A stretch of 9,512 nucleotides of DNA from Accumulibacter sp. (GTDB lineage Bacteria; Pseudomonadota; Gammaproteobacteria; Burkholderiales; Rhodocyclaceae). The stretch is taken from NCBI GenBank assembly GCA_031274075.1, contig JAISQQ010000250.1:1-9512 (forward strand), in the 5' to 3' direction. The notes beneath the pieces were generated by a model that saw nothing but the letters and a program-made list of their open reading frames with translations, was not told the origin of the DNA and ran no database searches. Within the stretch, counting starts at the first letter, position 1. Each line of letters begins with the position of its first letter. Below are positions 6,218 through 9,512 of this stretch, piece after piece. Both the position numbers and the translations under genes were made by a program.

Positions 6218-7560
6218 GCGACCTCCAGCAGCGCGCCGGCGTGGTTTTCGTCGCCCAGCGGATAGCCGTTGCGCAGCGCGATTTCGCGCTGGTGCAGGGC
6301 GTTGATGGGGAAGAAGTTGCGCCACATGAAGGCGTCGCTGAAGTTGCCGGCGCTGCGCCGCAGGATGCTGCGCCAACTGTAGAAGCGCTGGCGCGCCCGC
6401 ACGCAGCCCTGGGTGACTTCCTCGGGGCGGAGCCGTTGCGGCACGAAGGGCAGCTCGTTGTAGCGGTAGCGCGCGTCGAGCCACCAGGCGTCGAAGCGCA
6501 GGCGGCCTTCGCGCCGCAGGCGCGCGTAGAACGCGGTGCCGGGAAAGGGCGTGAGGTGGTTGAAGGCGGCCAGGTACATCTTCTGCGCCAGCGCAAAGTC
6601 CACGGCCTGGTCAAACGAGGCGGCGACGTCGTTTTCATAACCGAAGACGAAGGTGCCATAGACGCCGACGCGGTGGCGGCGCAGCTTGTCCAGCGCCCCG
6701 GCGTAGCCGCTTTTCATGGTGTTGAAGCGCTTGCGCATGCGCCGCAGGTTGTCCTCGTCGAGCGACTCGAAGCCGATCAGCACGCCCCGGCAGCCGCTCT
6801 GCGCCATCTGCGCGACAAAGTCCTCGTCGTGCGCGGCGTCGATGCTCATCTGCGTGATCCAGCGCAGCCCCAGCGGCTCCAGCGCGGGCAGCAGGGCCTT
6901 GCCGCCTTGCAGGTCGCCGGCAAAGTTGTCGTCGACGAAAAAGAACAGCTTCTTGTGCGGCTTGAGGCCGCGCAACTCGGCCAGCACGTCGTCGACCGGG
7001 CGGCTGCGGTAGCTGCGGCCAAAAAAGGTTTGCACGGCGCAGAACTCGCAGGGAAAGCGGCAGCCGCGCCCGGTTTCGATCAGGCCGATGGGCAGGTAGC
7101 GCTTGCCGCGGAAAATGGTACGGTCGACGCGGATGGCGGACAAATCGCCACGCTCGCCCTGGTAGCGCGGCTGCAGCGTGCCGTGCAACAGGTCGTCCAG
7201 CACCCGCGCCCAGACGGTCTCGGCCTCGCCCAGCACCAGGGTCTCGGCAAAGCGCCGCGCCTCGTGCGGCGCCAGCGTGGGGTGAAAGCCCCCCATGATG
7301 ACGGGCACGCCGCGCCGCCGAAACTCGCTGGCGATCTGGTAGGCGCGCCGCGCGGTGTAGGTTTCCACGGAGAGGGCCACGGCGTCGGTGGGCGCGTCGT
7401 AGTCGAGGGCTTCCAGCCGGTCGTCCTGGAAGCGCACTTCGATGGGCGGCGGCGTCAGCCCCGCCAGCGTGGCGATGGGCAGCGGCTCCATCTGCCAGGA
7501 GCGGATGTAAGGCTCGCCGGGACGATGGCCGATGGCCGGCTGGATGAAGGTCAGGCGCAT
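6214..7560 (-). CDS. B12-binding-type radical SAM protein (second of operon)
   Basis: This 448-residue cytosolic protein has a Rossmann-like N-terminal domain (VALSVETYTARRAYQIA, then VPVIMGGFHPTLAPHEA at 85-101). Its radical SAM core has the motif CRFPCEFC (Cys167, Cys171, Cys174). FFFVDDN (206-212), IGFESLDEDNLRRMRKRFN (262-280), FVFGYEND (304-311) and LTPFPGT (336-342) follow in the order seen in its paralogue 3828-5132. The C-terminal extension has WWLDARYRYNELPF, matching WWIDPQYRYGDPIF there. The ATG at 7560 lies inside the end of the preceding gene (10-base overlap). No Shine-Dalgarno is visible before it, so translation probably depends on ribosomes finishing the upstream gene. The family contains methyltransferases, cyclases and other rearrangement enzymes. 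The reaction cannot be chosen from sequence alone. Confidence 0.9.
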   Translation of the reverse strand: MRLTFIQPAIGHRPGEPYIRSWQMEPLPIATLAGLTPPPIEVRFQDDRLEALDYDAPTDAVALSVETYTARRAYQIASEFRRRGVPVIMGGFHPTLAPHEARRFAETLVLGEAETVWARVLDDLLHGTLQPRYQGERGDLSAIRVDRTIFRGKRYLPIGLIETGRGCRFPCEFCAVQTFFGRSYRSRPVDDVLAELRGLKPHKKLFFFVDDNFAGDLQGGKALLPALEPLGLRWITQMSIDAAHDEDFVAQMAQSGCRGVLIGFESLDEDNLRRMRKRFNTMKSGYAGALDKLRRHRVGVYGTFVFGYENDVAASFDQAVDFALAQKMYLAAFNHLTPFPGTAFYARLRREGRLRFDAWWLDARYRYNELPFVPQRLRPEEVTQGCVRARQRFYSWRSILRRSAGNFSDAFMWRNFFPINALHQREIALRNGYPLGDENHAGALLEVA

Positions 7561-8897
7561 GGCGCGTAGGGGCGCTGTATCGGCCAGTCGCAGGTATAGA
7601 AGGCGTGCAGATGGTGCGCGTAGAAGCGGTAGCCCAGATTGGCGGTGAGCGCCAGCGGCTGGAAATTGCGCGCGCGCCACAGGCGGCGGGCGATGGCGGA
7701 AAAGCGATACACCGCTTTCCAGGCGCGCTCGTGTCCCGCGGCCAGTTCCCGCACGCTCATGGCGCGCGGCTGGAATACCACGTGCTGGCCGTCGTACAGG
7801 TTCCAGTCGCGCGTCAGGATGCGTCCTTCCGCCGCCATGCGACGATGCAGCGGCGTACCGGGAAAAGGCGTGAGGATGGCAAAGCGCGGCAGGTCGATGC
7901 CGGCGTCGATGGCGAATTCAACGGTGGCGTCGAACACCTCCGGCGTGTCGTGGTCGAGGCCAAAGGCGAAACAGCCCTGCACCGAAATGCCCCGGTCATG
8001 CAAATCCCGCACCAGTGCCTTGAAATCGACCGAACCGTTGAAGCGTTTGCGCGCGTCCGCCAGACTCGCGGGGGTGACGGTTTCCAGCCCCAGCAGCAAG
8101 CCCTTGCAGCCGCTTTTCGCCAGCAGATCCATCAGTTCCGCGTCATGGGCGATCAACACCGTGGAAAGGCCGAACCATTGCACCTTGAGGTCGATCAGGC
8201 GGGTAAACAAGGCGCGCGCGTAATCGCGGTCGGAAATCAGGTTGAGGTCGACGAAAATCAGTTTTTTCGCGCCGAACTGGCGAATATCGCCAATCACCCA
8301 ATCCACCGGCTTCTGATACGGCCTGCGTCCCCAGGCGCTCGGCGCGACGCAGAATTCGCAATCGTGCGCGCAGGAACGCGTCGCCTCGAAAACCGCCTGT
8401 GTCAAAAAATGACCGGGGTTGAAGCGATGCCGATGCGCGTAGGGCATGTCCGGCCGGTCGAGGGAAAAATCCGCCGCCTGGCGATAGACCGGCCGCAAGG
8501 CTCCCTGGCAGTAATCGGCAAGCAGTCGAGGCCACGCGTCCTCGGCATAGCCGACGCAGATCGCGTCGGCGTGCCGCGCGGCTTCTTCCGGCAGCAAGCT
8601 CACATGCGGCCCGCCCAGCACCACGGTTTTCCCCTGCTTGCGGAAAATCGCCGCCAGCTCGTAAGCCCGTCCCGCCGTGCCGGTAATCACGGTCAGCCCG
8701 ACCAGATCGGCGTCGATGTTTGCGGGAATCGGCGCAATGCCTTCGTCGTAAAGCAGAATCTCTGCGTCCATCTCCGGCGGCACCAGCGCCGCCAGCGTCG
8801 TCAGGGTCAAGGGTTGGTAGCGCAGCGATTTCTTGAAAATCCCGCCCCGCGCCCGATACAAGGGGCCTTTGGGAGAGATGAGGGCGATCTTCGGCAT
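7551..8897 (-). CDS. B12-binding-type radical SAM protein (first of operon)
   Basis: This is the first gene of the operon, 448 residues, cytosolic. Its N-terminal domain (MPKIALISPKG, DADLVGLTVITGTAGRAYELA, VVLGGPHVSLLPEEAA at 92-107) fits a cobalamin-binding Rossmann fold. The radical SAM motif CAHDCEFC gives Cys176, Cys180 and Cys183. It is followed by FVDLN (215-219), where both paralogues have FVDDN, then LGLETVTPASL (269-279), FGLDHDTP (312-319) and LTPFPGT (342-348). The C-terminal part lacks the WW-x-YRY stretch of the other two, so this is a different subfamily, perhaps with another substrate. I prefer the ATG at 8897: the family N-terminus starts there, and a TTG at 8921 would lie at or before the expected transcription start. 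Only a weak AAAG precedes the ATG. Confidence 0.9.
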   Translation of the reverse strand: MPKIALISPKGPLYRARGGIFKKSLRYQPLTLTTLAALVPPEMDAEILLYDEGIAPIPANIDADLVGLTVITGTAGRAYELAAIFRKQGKTVVLGGPHVSLLPEEAARHADAICVGYAEDAWPRLLADYCQGALRPVYRQAADFSLDRPDMPYAHRHRFNPGHFLTQAVFEATRSCAHDCEFCVAPSAWGRRPYQKPVDWVIGDIRQFGAKKLIFVDLNLISDRDYARALFTRLIDLKVQWFGLSTVLIAHDAELMDLLAKSGCKGLLLGLETVTPASLADARKRFNGSVDFKALVRDLHDRGISVQGCFAFGLDHDTPEVFDATVEFAIDAGIDLPRFAILTPFPGTPLHRRMAAEGRILTRDWNLYDGQHVVFQPRAMSVRELAAGHERAWKAVYRFSAIARRLWRARNFQPLALTANLGYRFYAHHLHAFYTCDWPIQRPYAPCA

Positions 8898-8927
8898 GAA
8901 GGGCTTTGCGTGACAGGGCAAGACGGC

Positions 8928-8933
8928 ATTCTA
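8928..8933 (-). promoter_or_regulatory. Probable -10 element of the radical SAM operon
   Basis: Read on the - strand, this is TAGAAT within CTTAGAATG, a good sigma-70-type -10 match. It would give a transcription start near 8921 and a leader of roughly 24 bases before the ATG at 8897. No convincing -35 hexamer is found 16-19 bases upstream, so it may be weak or need an activator. A TTGACA further upstream (9036-9041, - strand) has no matching -10. The short leader leaves no room for a cobalamin riboswitch. Confidence 0.4.
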
Positions 8934-9037
8934 AGCGAATGAGCGCCATGCCCATACAGGCAGGAAGCCGTTGCCGGGGCGATGGCATTTGACGAATCGT
9001 TGGACTTCATCGCCTTCAGCCCAGGCGACGCTGGCTG

Positions 9038-9355
9038 TCAATGAAGGGTTCGGACGGCGTCCGGGGAAAGTTCCGTCGCTTTCACGATCTCATCGATCGA
9101 CAAGCCCAAGCCAAGAAGCCTCCGGGCGATGACAAGCTGCGCTTTCTCACGGCCTTCTTCCCGGCCTCGTTCCCGGCCTCGTTCCACCGCCGCGTTCTCC
9201 CGCGCGGCAATGTCCCGTTGCAGTTTCTCGCGGGATTCGGCCAAGAGCCGGGTCTGTTCGTCTTCCGAGAGCGCCTTCAGGTGTGAGACGGCTTTTCCTA
9301 TCTGCGGGTTCTTTTCGGCGAGTTTCATCAGGTCTTCCTCCTTGCGGGCGTTCAG
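9038..9355 (-). pseudogene. C-terminal remnant of an Rpn/PD-(D/E)XK transposase-like nuclease
   Basis: The frame encodes the tail typical of Rpn-family recombination-promoting nucleases (also annotated as PD-(D/E)XK nuclease-family transposases). It contains EKNPQIGKAVSHLKALSEDEQ, then AESREKLQRDIAARE, a charged repeat RGRERGREEGREKA, and the end helix RRLLGLGLSIDEIVKATEL. The nuclease domain that should precede it is absent; homology stops where an inverted repeat begins at 9357. The charged run is encoded by a perfect 12-base tandem repeat (9158-9169, 9170-9181). An ATG at 9328 with AAGGAGG at 9337-9343 could make a free 96-residue protein. That is notable because Rpn genes are reported to encode a short C-terminal product from an internal start. 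It is therefore either a dead fragment or an orphan short form. Confidence 0.75.
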
Positions 9356-9356
9356 C

Positions 9357-9445
9357 GCATAGGTTGGAGTGAGCGCAGCGAACCCCAACACAAAAGCCAA
9401 TGGACATTCGATGCTGGGGTTCGCTTCGCTCACCCCAGCCTATGC
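9357..9445. repeat. Inverted repeat with 34-base arms and TTCGCTTCGC motif
   Basis: The left arm (9357-9390) begins GCATAGG and ends GAACCCCAACA. The right arm (9412-9445), reverse-complemented, matches it at 30 of 34 positions. The loop is 21 bases. Repeats with GGTGAGCGAAGCGAACCCC are common between genes in proteobacteria. It adjoins the point where the Rpn-like reading frame loses homology, so insertion or deletion here probably removed the nuclease domain. Confidence 0.8.
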
Positions 9446-9456
9446 GGGCTACGTGG

Positions 9457-9512
9457 CAGGTGACAGGTGACAGGATTTACCGGCGCTTCGCGCCGCAAGT
9501 TACCGACACCTG
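9457..9512. repeat. Heptamer-arm stem-loop repeat, copy 3 (inverted, cut by window end)
   Basis: The left arm has CAGGTGA, CAGGTGA, CAGG (9457-9474). The core CGGCGC-TTC-GCGCCG (9481-9495) is perfect, and the visible right arm ends in GACACCTG. Reverse-complemented, the order CTTGCGGCGC...GCGCCGGTAAA matches copy 2, so this copy lies in the opposite orientation. The right end is outside the window. Confidence 0.8.

Noticed and set aside
8898..8921. TTG at 8921 as the start of the first radical SAM gene
   Set aside because: It lacks a Shine-Dalgarno, lies at the predicted transcription start, and adds eight residues (LPCHAKPF) before the usual family N-terminus.
3849..8942. Long + strand open frames (3849-5201, 5150-6265, 6241-7569, 7605-8942) opposite the operon
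   Set aside because: They mirror the radical SAM and GNAT-like genes on the - strand, lack recognisable domains and have shadow-type composition (Ala, Gln, Val, Arg, His).
8898..9037. Cobalamin riboswitch upstream of the B12-type enzymes
   Set aside because: The probable leader is about 24 bases, and I see no B12-box-like conserved sequence or room for the large aptamer.
9036..9041. TTGACA on the - strand as a -35 element for the operon
   Set aside because: No acceptable -10 lies 16-18 bases downstream (TGAAGG), and it overlaps the stop codon of the Rpn-like fragment.

Overview
The window is GC-rich chromosomal DNA from a Gram-negative proteobacterium, most likely a betaproteobacterium. This rests on the yajC-secD-secF order, the protein character and the TTC-loop hairpin repeats. 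A Rhodocyclales-type host is a guess from general resemblance and was not tested.

Left third (54-3344, + strand): yajC, secD and secF, the accessory arm of the Sec translocon, in their usual order. A 120-base pyrimidine-rich spacer separates yajC from secD, and 12 bases separate secD from secF. YajC, SecD and SecF form an inner-membrane complex that uses the proton motive force to help pull proteins through SecYEG. All three look intact.

Convergent intergenic region (3345-3827): about 480 bases with no convincing gene. It is built from repeats: two members of a stem-loop family with heptamer-built arms, a looser inverted repeat, and several short tandem repeats.

Main block (3828-8897, - strand): four genes joined by overlaps of 10, 4 and 4 bases, so almost certainly one translationally coupled operon. 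In transcription order they are a B12-binding-type radical SAM protein (8897 to 7551), a second one (7560 to 6214), a GNAT-like acyltransferase (6217 to 5129) and a third radical SAM protein (5132 to 3828). Each radical SAM protein has an N-terminal Rossmann-like domain of the cobalamin-binding type and an intact CxxxCxxC cluster motif. The second and third are close paralogues and the first is more divergent. I do not recognise the pathway. Three potential radical methylation or rearrangement steps plus an acyl transfer suggest modification of an unknown small molecule or lipid. This operon is the best candidate here for an undescribed system.

Right end (8898-9512): a probable -10 element for the operon, then a C-terminal remnant of an Rpn/PD-(D/E)XK transposase-like nuclease gene on the - strand. 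The remnant keeps its own start codon and a strong Shine-Dalgarno sequence. A 34-base-arm inverted repeat adjoins it at the point where homology ends. A third, inverted copy of the heptamer-arm stem-loop family runs off the window end.
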